Below, piece by piece: positions 36,801 to 49,483 of a DNA stretch of 64,000 nt. The position numbers were made by a program, and so were the translations under genes. How positions within the stretch are numbered: the first letter of the stretch is position 1; every line of letters starts with the position of its first letter. The stretch lies in NCBI GenBank assembly GCA_037501455.1, contig CM074864.1, forward strand, positions 26,592,001 through 26,656,000. Reading direction: 5' to 3'. The DNA is from Lantana camara. Taxonomy: Eukaryota > Streptophyta > Magnoliopsida > Lamiales > Verbenaceae. A model generated the notes under the pieces. That model was not told the origin of the DNA. It made no database searches and saw only the letters and a program-made list of their open reading frames with translations.

Positions 36801-37676
36801 CGCGTGTGGTGCCATCCCGACCCCGATGGCCCCGTCGCCAATGTCGGACGAAATGCCAGGTGGTCCTCTTTTTGGGTCTGGGGCGCGTGTCGACAAAAGG
36901 TGGCCGGAAACCACCGCGAAAGGCCGGCGAAGTGGCGGCTCCGCCACACCCTCCAGGCGCGATAGACATCCGGTGATATCTCTGCCGTCGGTCATTTTCA
37001 GGCCAAGATCTTGGTACGGTTGTGACCGCGTCGTCGAGCTCTTTGAAATAAACTATTCATTGGTTGAATTCCGTCGAGAAACGACCGAGTTATGGGCTCG
37101 TAACCAAAGCCACGCATAGTACCCACAGGAGACAGAGTGGGAGGGGAGAGAGTGGAAAAAGGAGTCTGACCGATTCTCGTACGATCTCGTATACTTAACC
37201 TAAATCCGACGTGTTGAAAAATCGTAAAATAAAACGCGAGTACAATAAAATAAACTTACAAATTTCAAAATAATTTTACGAATTAAATCGAGAAAGAATT
37301 TACCAATTAGTTCTTAATCCAATTTAATTTGGAAAACCTTTTGTATAAATTAACGACGTCTCAAAACAATTAATTAAAAATTAATTTACGATGAATTCGA
37401 ATAAGTTTAAATTAAATAAGTTAAATAACTTAAGGTATTAAAATCGATTTTAGAAGTTATTCATGAAATAGACTTAAATTAAATTAAATGGTTGAGGTTT
37501 ACGTACGAAATTACTTAAATTAATAATTAGTCTTAATTAATTCGAATAATTAGTTCATACCGAATTGAATTCACATTTAATCATGTGAGTCACATAATTC
37601 TTAAATTAAACATTCAAGTAGAAGGACTTACCCGTAAACGTCATCGGGTCGTGCTTCAGAGATGTGGGATGTTACA
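33856..37676 (-). mobile_element. F2: solo LTR (minus) inside F, target duplication TAAGG
   Basis: Bounded by tgtaacacccc (33856) and gggatgttaca (ending 37676), with a perfect duplication taagg (33851-33855, 37677-37681). 3821 bp. It carries a CAGTC / GACTG hairpin with loop CAAA (34455-34468) and a CpG-rich block (about 36110-37100) shared with F1. Frames over that block (36461-36976 and others) are in several phases at once and have no recognisable domain. Confidence 0.92.
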
Positions 37677-37681
37677 TAAGG

Positions 37682-38078
37682 TATTGGAGATAAGGTATCA
37701 CATAAAGAAACATATTGAAGTGAGTTATCTTAACGTGAGACTATGATCGTACTAAAACCGAGTAAGTATTAGTCAAATTATGAATCCTAAAGTAACCCTA
37801 AGGTTATGAAACAAATCCACTAAAGAAAACTCAGTTTGAAAAGTTATTTTAGACCCGAGGTTGGGAAACCCTAAGTGCAAACGTCTAATTATGTATCCCG
37901 ATTTTTATTTCATTTTACTATTCAAAGTACTATTCCAGATTACTATTCAAGGTTACTATTCAAGATTACTATTCACATGTCTGGTCAAAGGGTTCGGGTC
38001 AAACCCACACACTAAACACACACTCATGCACACACACAAACACGCACACCATGCACACACACACGGCACACACACACA

Positions 38079-38109
<31 letters not shown>

Positions 38110-39980
38110 TCTCTAATCAAATTATGATCTTGTTATAAACTATGGTTTAAGTACATATTATTAGAAGCATGTGTGATCTAGATTAAAAGGTATAACCTAA
38201 GGTTACAAGGTCTAATTAAAGTACTATTCTATCTTAGGTTATAAGGTGTGACACTAATTAAGTGTATAAGATATGATCAAATAATATTTCATTAATCCAA
38301 GTCATAACATAAGATCAATTCATAATAGACGAATCTTATAACAATGTAGCATCATATCATAACATAAGTCATAGCACAGCATCAGCATTGATCATATAAT
38401 ATGTAACAATTAAATCAATTGACAATATGTAACATGTTGTGACATTATTGATCATATAATATTATTCCATTAAATAACATGCATGAACATAATTTAAATA
38501 TCATAAACATACATCAATATACAACATATATAATCCCTAAAGCATGATCATAGCATATATTAAACTAATTCATAACATATCATAACATATTATAAACAAT
38601 TAAATCATATGAAAACTATTCAAATATATCATAAAAACTATACCATAAATGCATAAAATAAAATCCTATATGGCTTAGGGAAGACCCTAAGACCCAACCT
38701 AAACATAATATAAATATACCATAACATAAAAACCTAAACTAAACTAAAACATAACATAAAACTATAGCATAAAATAAATAAAACAACTAACCTAAGGGGA
38801 GGGGAGGCTCTCGGCCAAGAGGGAAAAGGAGGGAGAGAGGAGTGCTTGTCAACACAAGACTTGGTGCAAGAGGAAATGAATGAGTTAGGGGGGTATTTAT
38901 ACTTTTTGGGAGGACCCTCACCATGCAATAAAACTATCTCCAAGGGTAGGAGAACAAATGGTAGTAGATTCTCTTGTAAGCTTGGCCTTAGGAATTAAAT
39001 AAAAATGGGAAATGAAGGGTATTTAGGTAATTTAACATGGTAAACATGAAGACGAGTTGTTGGAAGTTGGAATATGTGAATCGGACAAAAATTAGCTTCG
39101 AAACGAATATTTACTCGATGAAAACGGATGTACCGTTAGAAAGATATATTAGTTTTAAAGAATAGAAACTTGAACGTTTTAAACGAATGTGAATGAAAAA
39201 CGACCTCCGAACATGATTTGAAAGTTCGGATTCTTTTTAAACGCCATAAAATAAATCAGCAATCGTTTTAAGCCCAATATTGACTATAAAAAGTTTTACA
39301 GATAAAAAGTTAGAAACGTAGGATGAATAGTAACTTTATTTTTAAAAACGTTTTATTCAAAACTCGAGTTAGGGCTTGAACGAAGAGATGTAATCAATCT
39401 TAAAAATCATGAAATGAACCAAGTAGTACTTTAAACCCAAATTTGAAGAGTAGAAGTTCTCCGAACGAAAAATCTTTCGTAGAAGGAATAGTGAATTAGG
39501 GTTTTAAATAAACGTTTAATTTGAAATGAAGTTTGAAATAGATTTTCAACTTAAGAATGATTTCAAAATACTCGTATAGACTCAAGGATCAATTTGGCTA
39601 TAAATTTGAGTAGTAAAAGGTGTCCGAATGAAAACTCTATTGCAAGATGAATAGTAACTTTGGAAGGTAAGTGCCCGAAATGCCCTTAATGCTAAACAAA
39701 GGACTCTGAACCTTGGAAAACAAGTTCAAATTATTGGAAAACATGGATTATGAACCTCTAAGGTTTGAGTGACAAGATGGATAAAGTATGCTCGGTAAAT
39801 GAATAATAAAGTGGTAAAAGATAAGGAATCCCCCTTAACGTACAAAAAATCACATATGAGCACGTTGATCAGATAAGAATGCAATGTATGAGGTTTTGTA
39901 AAGTTAGATCATGGTCTATAAACGCTTTACCACTGCCCTTAGCTTACCATTTCAACTTGGCCCCATTACGGGCTGTTACA
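37682..39980 (-). other. Start half of element F on the minus strand
   Basis: 2.3 kb of AT-rich LTR sequence, with an (AC)n microsatellite and repeated atgaatagtaact-like words (39320-39670). No gene seen. Confidence 0.6.
38009..38110. repeat. (AC)n microsatellite
   Basis: Impure CA repeat of about 100 bp with a few substitutions (catgc, cggca, cat). Confidence 0.93.
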
Positions 39981-42900
39981 GTTTATGTGTACCTTGTTTA
40001 TTTTATGTAATTGATTTATTTTCGGGACAGACTTCTAGGAAACAGATTGAACCCGTTACCTGCTTCTTGTGTTTCTAAATATTGAATGTGTGATTAGCTT
40101 CCGCATACATTTTTGCTTTGTGGTTTTGTTTTATTGCAGGGTCTACATTCCGCATAGTTAGGTGTATGTCTTTCTGTCTCCCGTTCGCCTCTGCTTGGTT
40201 CATGTACGGGTTTCTATCTCGTATGTGGATTGGGCTTAGGTGCGGGGAATGTGGTGACCCACCGTACGGGGTGCTACATGGGACCCTGAGGGTTTAAGTG
40301 TGCACGCTCCCCTCTACTGTACGGATGGTTAAGGTCGCGCAACCCTTCCATCGTCGGAGAAGGAGGTTATTCTGTAAGTACGTATTATTTTATTTTATTT
40401 GCCTTTATGATTAGTCGGAGGAGCCCAGGATGGGATTAGGTACTCGTACCCACCGAGTTATGTATGTATGCTCCTTTAAAGTTTGTGAAACGGGGATAGA
40501 CTCATAATTAAGATAAAATATGAATCTTTTGCTAGTATAAGCTAAACTATGATTTGATTTGTTAAGTTTTGATAAGATTTGTTATGTCAGATACGTAAGA
40601 ATTTGTTAAGTTAGAATCTGTTCCGTTTTGACTAGAAATCCCTATATGTATGTATCACGGGCAAATGTTTTAGTGTGCAAAAACTATCCTGATTTCATGA
40701 ACATTATATGTTGTATGTGCTTTGCTCTATATATATATGTAGCGTATGTGGGTAGCCCCTCACTCAGTCCATGTGACTGACCCCTCTCCCCTTTGTTTTT
40801 AGTGTGTAGGTGATTGTATTGGAGTTCGGGCTAGGCGGCGTGAGTCGAGTCCTTGGAGTCTGTTGAGTCTTTGTTTTGTTCGAGTCTATTGCATTTCATT
40901 TGATTTGGGTATTGTATAAGTATGACAGTATGTTTATGTATACCTTGTTTATTTTATGTAATTGATATATTTTTGGGACAGACTTCTAGGAAACAGAATG
41001 AACCCGTCACCTGCTACTTGTGTTTCTAAATTTTGAATGTGTGATTAGCTTCCGCATACATTTTTGCTTTGTGGTTTTGTTTTGTTGCAGGGTATACATT
41101 TCGCCTAGTTAGGTGTGTGTCTTTCTCTCTCCCGTTCGCCTCTGCTTGGTTCATATACGAGTTTCCATCTCGTACGTGGATTGGGCTTAGGTGCAGGAAA
41201 TGTGGTGACCCACCATGCGGGATGCTACATGGGACCCTGAGGGTTTGAGTGTGCGCGCTCCCCTCTTCTGTATGGATGGTTAGGGTCACGCAACCTTTCC
41301 ATCGTCGGAGAAGGAGGGTTATTTTGTAAGTACGTATTGTTTTGTTTTATTTGCTTATATGATTAGTCGGAGGAGCCCAGGATGGGATTAGGTACTCGTA
41401 CCCACCGAGTTATTTATGTATGCTCCTTTAAAGTTTGTGAAACGGGGATAGACTCATAATTAAGATAAAATATGAATCTTTTGCAAGTATAAGCTAAACT
41501 ATGATTTGATTTGGTATGTTTTTATAAGATTTGTTATGTAAGATTCGTAAAAATTTGTTAAGTTAGAATCTGTTCCATTTTGATTAGGAATCCCTATATG
41601 TATGTATCACGGGTAAATGTATTAGTGTGCAAAAACTATCCCTGAGGTCACGAATATTATATGTTGTATGTGCTTTGCTTTATATATATGTAGCGTATGT
41701 GGGTAGCCCCTCACTCAGTCCGTGTGACTGACCCCTCTCCCCTTTGTTTTTAGTGTGTAGGTGCTTGTATTGGAGTTCGGGCTAGGCGGCGTGAGTCGAG
41801 TCTCGGAGTCTGTTGAGTCTTTATTTTGTTCGAGTCTATTGCACTTCATTTAATTTGGGTATTGTATAAGTATGACATTATGGTTATGTATACCTTGTTT
41901 ATTTTATGTAATTGATATATTTTCGGGACAGGCTTCTAGGAAATAGATTGAACCCCGTCACCTGCTGCTTGTGTTTCTAAATATTGAATGTGTGATTAGC
42001 TTCCGTATACATTTTTGCTTTGTGGTTTTGTTTTGTTGTAGGGTCTACATTCCGCCTAGTTAGGTGTGTGTCTTTCTATCTCCCGTTCGCCTCTGCTTGG
42101 TTCAAATACGTCTTTCCCATCTCATATGTGGATTGGGCTTAGGTGCGGGGGATGTGGTGACTCGCCATGCGGGGTGCTACATTGGTATGTGTTTAAATTG
42201 ATCTCTTTTGCTTCAAACTTGTATCCATGATAATGATAGCTTATTAAATGATGATTTATGTTATTTTTATGAATTTTATGGCTTGATTTACGAGGTATAA
42301 ATGTGATTTCATGTATGAACGCTTAAGTGCCACAATGTGACCTTCTTTGCAATTATTGTATTCTTTATGTGTTTAAAGAATTCCTTTCACCTCTAATTGA
42401 TTCATATGCATTGTTAACATGTATTATAATGTATTATGAATTGAATATTAAACATTGAACAGACAATTGATATTGAATGAAGGTATTTTAATGAATGGAC
42501 ACGATTTATTCGTGTAATGAACGAATGACTTATTTACGTATCTAAGTGGCATTACTGGTGCACATGAACATCTACATAGCATATTGTTATCTCTTATGCT
42601 TGTCATATCACGTTATTGTATTATCGTGCGTCATATATAGTTCATTTGGAGTCTTGAGTCTCATGAATACACCGTTTTGTCTTTTGTACAGTCTTCTCCA
42701 GGGCAGAGACCTGCCAGGTTCATAGGCTATCTTCAAGTTCCTTTTCTCCTTGGTCTTGTTCGTTAAGGTGTAGCTAGGTGGGTTTCTCTTCTATTAAATG
42801 AACTCTGACCCAATATATCCAAACGTTCAAGATTTTGGCCAAAGTATTTCAAAGAGTTAATGATTTAACTTAAAGCCCTTCTCTTTTGTCCATCCTAACC

Positions 42901-43842
42901 TAATGGTTTGGCGAGATCAGTGATCACAATGAATAATAGGGGCCCTGGGACTAAGTGTACGTGGCTATCTGGGGAAGCATGGGATGACGGTGATCCTCGT
43001 GCACTAGTTCTAACACAATGATGATGTTACCGGCTCTCGCTAGGAGATTAGCGAGGAAAGGGAATTGGGCTTTTGGGGCTTCATGGACCTTACTAGCCAT
43101 AATGAATGGGTGGATCGATCTTTGGCCGAGTCCGTCCACTAGCTGGAGGAAAAAGGGTTAGTTGATTATGAAAGATTATGCATGAATGAATGACTATGAA
43201 TGAAAGAATGTTGTGTGATCGCTAATGAAATGCATGAATAATGCACAAAAGAGGAGAAGGTTGGAGAATTCACCCACTCATCGGGCTCACGTAATGACCT
43301 AATGAATGAATGAACGAATGAATTAATTAATTGTTATAATCCCATGTGTTGTTTTTCTTTGCTTTCACCCGCTTTGGAAATATTTCAAAACCTCACATGG
43401 GATTATAGCTTGCATGTGGGTGTGTTTAATTCCTATATTATTATTGTATTAAGCTCTGTTTTATACCCACCAACCTCTTAAAGACTGAACCCGGTTTATT
43501 TTCAGTTCTCTTGCAGGTTTTGGAGCGCTAGGTGGGATTTCGAGTCAATAGAGTGTTGCTCACGTGTATAGCTTTTCTTTTGCTTACACTTATACCATTT
43601 AACCGTTGTTATAATTATGCACGCCTGCGAGCACTTAATGTTTAATTATTAGAGCTTGTGATCTCATTGATCATGATAATGTTGTGATTCATGATTCCGC
43701 TATTGTTGCTTACTCGGGGTTGATTTCTAGTATTACTTATTTGGTTGTGAAAGTTAGCTCCCGCCTAGCCTAACAAGTGAGTTGTGTCCCTGTTCGCTCT
43801 GATCTGGCAAGTGTATGGATCATCCATTTCATATGCGGATCG

Positions 43843-46670
43843 TGTAACGCCTCGGTTTTTCCATTCATGTGTTATGTGTTATTATATTAATCTTCCTAAT
43901 ATTATATGCAACATATGTTCATGCAATTTTATGAAATTATTGTTAATGTGAGATTTATATGAATTAATTGATAATGTGACTGATTGTTCATATATGACCT
44001 TATTTGATCACTTTTTGAAAATTGGTGGACTTAATTGCATAAATTCTTTGGACTTAATTAATTATATGCTATGGAATGAAACTTGATTGCATGCACTCAA
44101 ATATTCCAAGGACTAATATGCAAAATTGGTTGAGTCATCATATTTGGTGGAAGACTTTTGTAAATATCTCACTCATTTCTTCCATTCCATTCCATTCCAT
44201 TCCATATTTCATCCAAAATTTCACACATATACACACACTCTTTTACGATTTTTACACCATGGAAGAGAAGGAGGAGATTTCATCATTCCAAGTTAATTTC
44301 AAGAAGGAATTGCATGAGTTTGAGGCATCATCATCATCTTCATAGTTCTTTTCATCTTTCCATTCATTCTTTCAAGGTATATGTATGAATCTCTTGAGCA
44401 TATTTGAAGTAGGGTTTGATGAATTTGATGTAATTCCTTGGTTATTTGAGATTATAAGCATGAGTAGGATCTTTAGACTTCAAAGCTTGCATGAATTCTT
44501 GTATGAAACGAGAGTTGGAGACCATGGAGATATATGGGATTTTGTGGATAAATTCTTGATGATTTGGTGCATGGTTCATGGATTACTTGATTCCTAATTG
44601 ATATATATGAGTTATATGCATGATATATGATTGTTTGGAGCATTTTGGTTGAGTTTGCTTTGGGTTTTCATCCCTTTTCTTTCTTCCCCGAAGCTACCCC
44701 TGTTTTGGCCTTTTTTTCAGCTCTGGAACAGTACCCGGCCGGGTACTTTTTGTGCATAAAAAGTACCCGGGCGGGTAGTTTTCCCCCGAAAAGCTTCTGT
44801 ACTGCTTATCCGGTCGGGGAACTTTTCCCTTGAATTTTACCCGGCCGGGTACTCCCTCATCCGAACTCCAAATGACCTGATTTTTTATTCTATGAAAGCT
44901 CTTGTAGTCTAGAACAATCTCCAATTGGAATCACCTCAATATCTTTTCCCATTTATGAGTTATGATCAATTCTTTTTGGTGTCGGTGCTTTCCCGACAAA
45001 CTACACTCGCCTAACTTCAACCGTCCGCCATTTTCTCCTTGCTTTGAACTAGAAAACGAGCCATATATGCTCGGAAAGGACTTTGTGTCTAGTTTTACAC
45101 TCAACAAAAAAAACTCAATTCCCACTTCTAGAATTAAAGATATTCCAGTTTTCCCTCAACATGTACATTTTCTAAAATTGCCCGTTTTTGCCAAACTTCA
45201 CCAAAACCTCTATTATTGCATTCCTTTCACTCTCTTGGCTCCCATATGTGAATTATATGATATATATACTTGTTTAATTGATAATCATGCTCCTACTTGA
45301 CATTTTCCTAAGCGTTATTGAATGACTTATTGATCATGACTTTGCCGTGAATCGTAAATGGTTCATAAGAGTCGTGTCTCACGAACACTTGTCCTTGTTA
45401 TACAGATCACATTCCCGGTGATGAGGAGCACGCTCCTTAGGGTGTTTCCTTGCTTGTTTGGTTGGTAAAGTAAAGGTGAGGTTTAATTTCTAGTTATATA
45501 GAGCCCGTACAACTCTTATGTGATGTTTTTGGCCAAAATGTATATATATATCTAGAGTTCTCCAAATCTAAGCGATTGCAAGCAAGTCACACTTATGCAA
45601 AGCAATGCATGTAGTGTGATTAGCACCATGATCATGCAAAGCAATGCATGTATCGTGATTAGACCGTGACCTTATTAATTTTCAACTGATTTCATGGAAT
45701 TTATTGATTGAACTAACGGATTGATTAATTATTTTGGGCGAGTAAGCATGTTCACATTTGGGCCCGAGGGTAATGTATTGAGCCAACCGTGGAAGCAAGG
45801 GCTGATGGGTAACTCTTTCACTATCCTCACTACTTTGGGATAACCCCTGAATCCACCAGGAGGTTTGGTGGAGAAAGGAATCCCGTACGTGGGAGTCATG
45901 TTCCCGACGTACCTAGCATGGATAGTTAGGGCCCTGCAAACCCACCATCACCCGGAGTAAAGGAGTTCATGAAATTGATGCGTGTGCACTTTAATTAAAT
46001 TGCATGATCACATGATAATTATACAAGCATGTAATGTTCACTATTGGTGTAAGGTTGGAGAATTTCCCTCACTCGCCCGGGCCACGGATTGAACTGATAA
46101 GTGATTGAATTGTTAAATTGAATAGTTGTAATCTCGGGCGAAGATTACTCCTTAGTCAAACTATATTGTTTCATTTGTAAAAGCTTTACCCGGCATTATA
46201 ACTTGCATGTTAATTGCGCTAATATTTATTCATAAACCCCTCACTCAGTCGTTGGTAGACTGACACCTCAACATTTTCAGGTACTCACGGTCGTGTGCTA
46301 GGCGGGAGTTTGAGTTGTGTCTTTTATTCAGTTGGGTCTAGCACCATCACATGTACCTTATTGATGCATATATAGATTGTTATGGTTTTTGGTACTTACG
46401 TAGGTTACGTTAGGTTTTGGATATTTAAAGTGTATTTGTAAGTGATGAAGTTGAATTTGAAGAATGGTAATGAAATGCATGTATATCCTATTCTCATGTT
46501 ATTGTTTATGCATGTTTGTGTCTAATTGAGGGTTAGTCCCGCCTAGCTAGTGGATCCTTTTCTCTTGTCACCCGTTCGCTATAATCTTAGTTCATGTAGG
46601 GATTACTCATTTCGTATGTGGACCGAGCTATAGTGCGGGGGTGTGGCATCTCGGCGTTCCGGGTGCTACA
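43843..46670 (+). mobile_element. Solo LTR G, target duplication GATCG
   Basis: Bounded by tgtaacgcctcgg (43843) and gggtgctaca (ending 46670), with a perfect duplication gatcg (43838-43842, 46671-46675). 2828 bp. It has a CAGTC hairpin (46246-46262), the inverted pair gctaggcggga (46297-46307) / tcccgcctagc (46537-46547), and an (ATTCC)5 run at 44181-44205. It resembles LTR C in its second half. Confidence 0.95.
44730..44851 (+). promoter_or_regulatory. Palindrome cluster in LTR G (GTACCCGG type)
   Basis: Sites: 44730-44747 (agtacccggccgggtact, perfect 18 bp), 44763-44778 (gtacccgggcgggtag), a degenerate one near 44808-44822, and 44838-44851 (tacccggccgggta, perfect). Confidence 0.78.
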
Positions 46671-46719
46671 GATCGGGTCTGAGTGCGGGGGATGTGGCGT
46701 CAAGCACTCGGGCGCTACA

Positions 46720-47214
46720 CTCTAGTTTCGGTGTATAATCTGGCCTATTTCCTTAAGGCTGGAAATACATTGAGTGTTGGCGCCGGGGCTCCAGTGTACC
46801 TAGTCGTTGTTCCTGAGTATTTGGTTTCTGAGGTAATTGTTGTTTTATAGGCTTTCCTTTCTCCTCTTGCGAAACTCCAACCCGAAAATTGTTGGAATCT
46901 ATGGTTTTAGACTTTCTTTTAAAAAATTGGGCTTTTTCTTCCAACTTGATTGTCGAAAGTTATAATTATGTGTTTAAACTTGCAATTCAGTTTAATCCCA
47001 ACAATTTTGACGTGAAATTAGACTTAATCGCTCTTTATTTTCTTTGTTTGAATTATTTCTCAAAAGGAATTTTCAAGATTTGAGTCTTATTCAGATTAAT
47101 TGAATGTTTATACAGATTTTGGAATTGGCTGGAAATATTGCTAGAGACAACAAGAAGACGATTCCTTCTTCTTCATTAACCTTGACAGCAAATCATCATC
47201 ATTTTAACAATTAA
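46720..47214 (+). pseudogene. Histone H2A gene fragment (host pseudogene)
   Basis: H2A is a core histone that wraps DNA in the nucleosome. Exon-like part 1 (46720-46832) reads in one frame as AYFLKAGNTLSVGAGAP followed by VYLVVVPEYLVSE, the alpha1-alpha2 region of the H2A fold. A GT...AG gap of 283 bp follows (46833-47115, AT-rich, ends tttatacag). Part 2 (from 47116) continues in phase 0 as ILELAGNIARDNKKT, the H2A alpha2-alpha3 signature. The frame then departs from H2A and stops at TAA 47212-47214. The C-terminal part (PRHIQLA region) is missing. The N-terminal part is cut exactly at the end of LTR Z. An intron-like gap at this place argues for genomic rather than processed origin. Substitutions such as Pro in the alpha2 helix show it is non-functional. 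Confidence 0.86.
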
Positions 47215-47470
47215 GAGAGATAGATATATATGTGGTTTTTAAATATGTTAAAAGATTAAATGACTAATATACCTAAAAGGACAAAAATACCCTTAAAAAA
47301 ATCACGTGACGCTCACGTGCTTTGCTTTAGCCGAAAAATTATGCCGGAATTTTGATCTGGGTACTGAAATGTAACAACTTTTAAAGGTTGGATACTAAAT
47401 CGTCAAAATTTAAAGGTTGGGTGTCAAAGAGCAAAATGACCGAAAGGTTGGGGTGCAAAAAAAGATTAAC
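47215..47470. other. Spacer with three 30-bp-spaced repeats
   Basis: No gene. Three related 19-bp words at 47381-47399, 47410-47428 and 47441-47459 share aaaggttgg and are spaced about 30 bp. Two cacgtg words lie close together at about 47303-47321. It may be host 3' flank of the H2A gene or the edge of another repeat. Confidence 0.5.
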
Positions 47471-47988
47471 CCTTTCAAAAATAATTAATTTTAAAATAAA
47501 ATCAGATTTTGCAAACGGGATTTTACGAAACTTAGAAAACACGAAATGAAAATGAGCCCGGAAAAGCCTTACGAGGTGCGCGGGGACCACCTGCAAACAC
47601 GCAAACAAGGAGCGCACGAGCAGGCCGTCGCCCGCGCACACAGCCCGTAAGGCTGTCGGGCCTTCCCGCAAGCGGGCGCGACTGGAGGCCTTTCCGATGC
47701 GAGCGGGCGGTCTCGGTCTCAAGCGCGACTGGAGGTCTTTTCGATTCTCGTTTCGTAATTTCAGCAAATTCAATCAATCAAATCTCGAATTAAAACAACC
47801 AATCTAAGTTAAAACAGCTTAAAACCAGATTTTACGAAAATAGTTTTCACGAATTTTCAAGAAACAGTTTCGATCCGATAGATTCGTTTTTAAACCAAAA
47901 AACAAGAATACTTAACTAATACCCAAATTCAAGAATTTTGAGTCAAAATTCCAAAAGTAATAAAGATACAAGACAAGCATTGCAAGGT
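47471..47988 (-). other. Copia-type 5' leader fragment
   Basis: On the minus strand this directly follows a copia LTR and primer-binding site, so it reads as an untranslated leader, truncated before any gag start. A GC-rich part (about 47567-47745) contains a 23-bp direct repeat (47676-47698, 47723-47745; gcgcgactggagg core). The 130-codon frame over it shows no family resemblance and is not called a gene. Confidence 0.6.
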
Positions 47989-48001
47989 GGCTCTGATAAC
48001 A
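47989..48001 (-). other. Primer-binding site after the copia LTR
   Basis: Minus strand TGTTATCAGAGCC, one mismatch from the initiator-Met complement, 2 bp after the LTR end. Confidence 0.82.
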
Positions 48002-48370
48002 CTTGTTGGAAAACACGAAAGAGTTGAGCAGCGGAAGTTTAAAATTTTCCAAATGTCTTGAAATTTCCGTATGATATCGTAGGGTGTTTTAGAAACTTAC
48101 AAAGGTAGAAGCTTTCTAGTGATGTCGTTACCGCCTAACGAACACCCTTCAAGCGAAATCCCTCGAACGGCCTTCAAATTAGACTCCAAATTAGAAGCCC
48201 TCCAAAACGTATCCACACCAGTCCTAGAACACGATCAAGCGAGTGAGAATGCTAGTTCTATCGCTTGTGTTATGCTAGGATTTACTTTGAAAACTTTTCT
48301 TTTAAATTTTCTCAAAAACTTAACACTTCTTGAGTGTTGGTCTAAAAAATAAGAGAAGCACCTCCACTAA

Positions 48371-48380
48371 TATAAATACT
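48371..48380 (-). promoter_or_regulatory. TATA-like box in the copia LTR
   Basis: Minus strand TATTTATATT in a GC-moderate context near the downstream third of the LTR, a plausible core promoter for element RNA. Inferred from sequence and position only. Confidence 0.4.
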
Positions 48381-49483
48381 AGTGGGGTTCGAACCATCTA
48401 GGGTTTCCAAAACCCAATGGGAATAGTTTTCTTACTCACTAATTAACTAATTTAATTATTAATTTAATTGGAATAATAAGTTCTTAATTTACTCTCCAAG
48501 TCTTGCAAGAATAACCTTCTCTCTCCTACAATAGGAAGTTTAACTTTTCTACTTTCTTAAAGTCAAAAGTCAATATTCAATAAATAATTTAATTGCTAAT
48601 TAATTATTTTTTGGGTTAAGTAATTTGAGAATAGTCTTAACAATTAACTCAAAATTAAAAGACTAAAATTAATTAATTACAATTTTATCAATTAATTTTA
48701 TAGAAAAGAATTCGCGTGTGGAAAAAACCAAACGCATGAGGCCAGGCGTGGCAGCCACATGCACATGACACGTGGTAATAGTCATGTTTTATGCCTCATT
48801 TCAATCAACTATTTTGATCCTTCGTTAATCCAATTAATATCCTGTCATAACCATTGTCTTCTGGCATTTGTGTGTGACACTTTAGGTTCATTATTCGATT
48901 AGCAGTGACAGTAATTAATTAATTCCCTAATTAATTAATCACTTCACAGATCACACTACCATAATCTAGCAATGGGTGTGTGACCTCTAGCCGAATAACG
49001 AAATGAATTGAAGAACCTTTCAGCCAGTGACAATCAGTGAAATATGATCCTCCTACAACTCCATCTCTCAATCAAGAACTAAGGCATGAGAATATTCTCA
49101 TAGCCTAAATATTCTCGATCTTTAAAGTTAAGATCGTTTCATATCCATTTCGATCTCAATCCTAGAAAACCTATTTTCTAGATGTCTTGATCTTTTGTCC
49201 ACCTTGGCCAAGGGTTTAATGTTTAGTGGACTACGAACAACTTAATCAGTAAGAGATCATTCTTGTTCTTAACAAGTGTAAGTCCTTTATCGATTCTACT
49301 AATTCTACATATGCCACTTGTGTAATCCCAACATAGGCCATGGTTCAAGTTTCTATATGACGACACGCTGTTGAGCCTATATCAAAGATTACAGAGTTAG
49401 CTCTTATGATACATTACAGAATCTCAAGTCTAAGTATTAATGAATCACGTCATTGACCTGTGAGATATTTCCTAATCTAGAAG

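Larger units (their letters stand above)
30394..39980 (-). mobile_element. Element F: solo LTR (minus) in the tandem array, target duplication GTTTA
   Basis: Bounded by tgtagcgcccc (30394) and gggctgttaca (ending 39980), with a perfect duplication gttta (30389-30393, 39981-39985). The array unit resumes on both sides. Removing F1 and F2 leaves about 3.9 kb. It has the usual LTR landmarks on the minus strand, including a CAGTC-type hairpin variant (32759-32775, TTAGTC / GACTAA). There are no pol motifs and no paired internal region, so it is best read as a solo LTR. 37918-37975 has several actattcaag-like repeats. Confidence 0.82.
28786..42181 (+). repeat. Tandem array of four ~950-bp LTR-end units (target LTR T)
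   Basis: Units: 28786-29742, 29743-30393 plus 39986-40278 (split by element F), 40279-41229 and 41230-42181. Each begins tgggaccctgaggg (or tgggg...) and ends gtgctaca-like. Each carries one CAGTC hairpin (for example 29276-29290) and a gctaggcgg / ccgcctag pair (29341-29349 / 29611-29619). The unit equals the piece of LTR from D's insertion point to the LTR end. Confidence 0.88.
42182..46719 (+). mobile_element. Z: 3' part of an LTR abutting the H2A relic, split by solo LTR G
   Basis: 42182-43842 and 46676-46719 form one continuous LTR end when G is removed. It follows the E LTR downstream half (agtcttgagtctcatgaat, gactgaacccggttt, tagctcccgcctagcct). It ends gggcgctaca at 46719, directly against histone H2A-like codons. 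Its upstream half is not in place: the T array precedes it, presumably inserted in it, and the rest lies left of the window. The hairpin arm is decayed here (about 43471-43487). Confidence 0.78.

Noticed and set aside
47381..47773. 130-codon GC-rich frame on the minus strand
   Set aside because: Lies in a copia-type leader, contains direct repeats, and overlaps another frame of similar length in a different phase.
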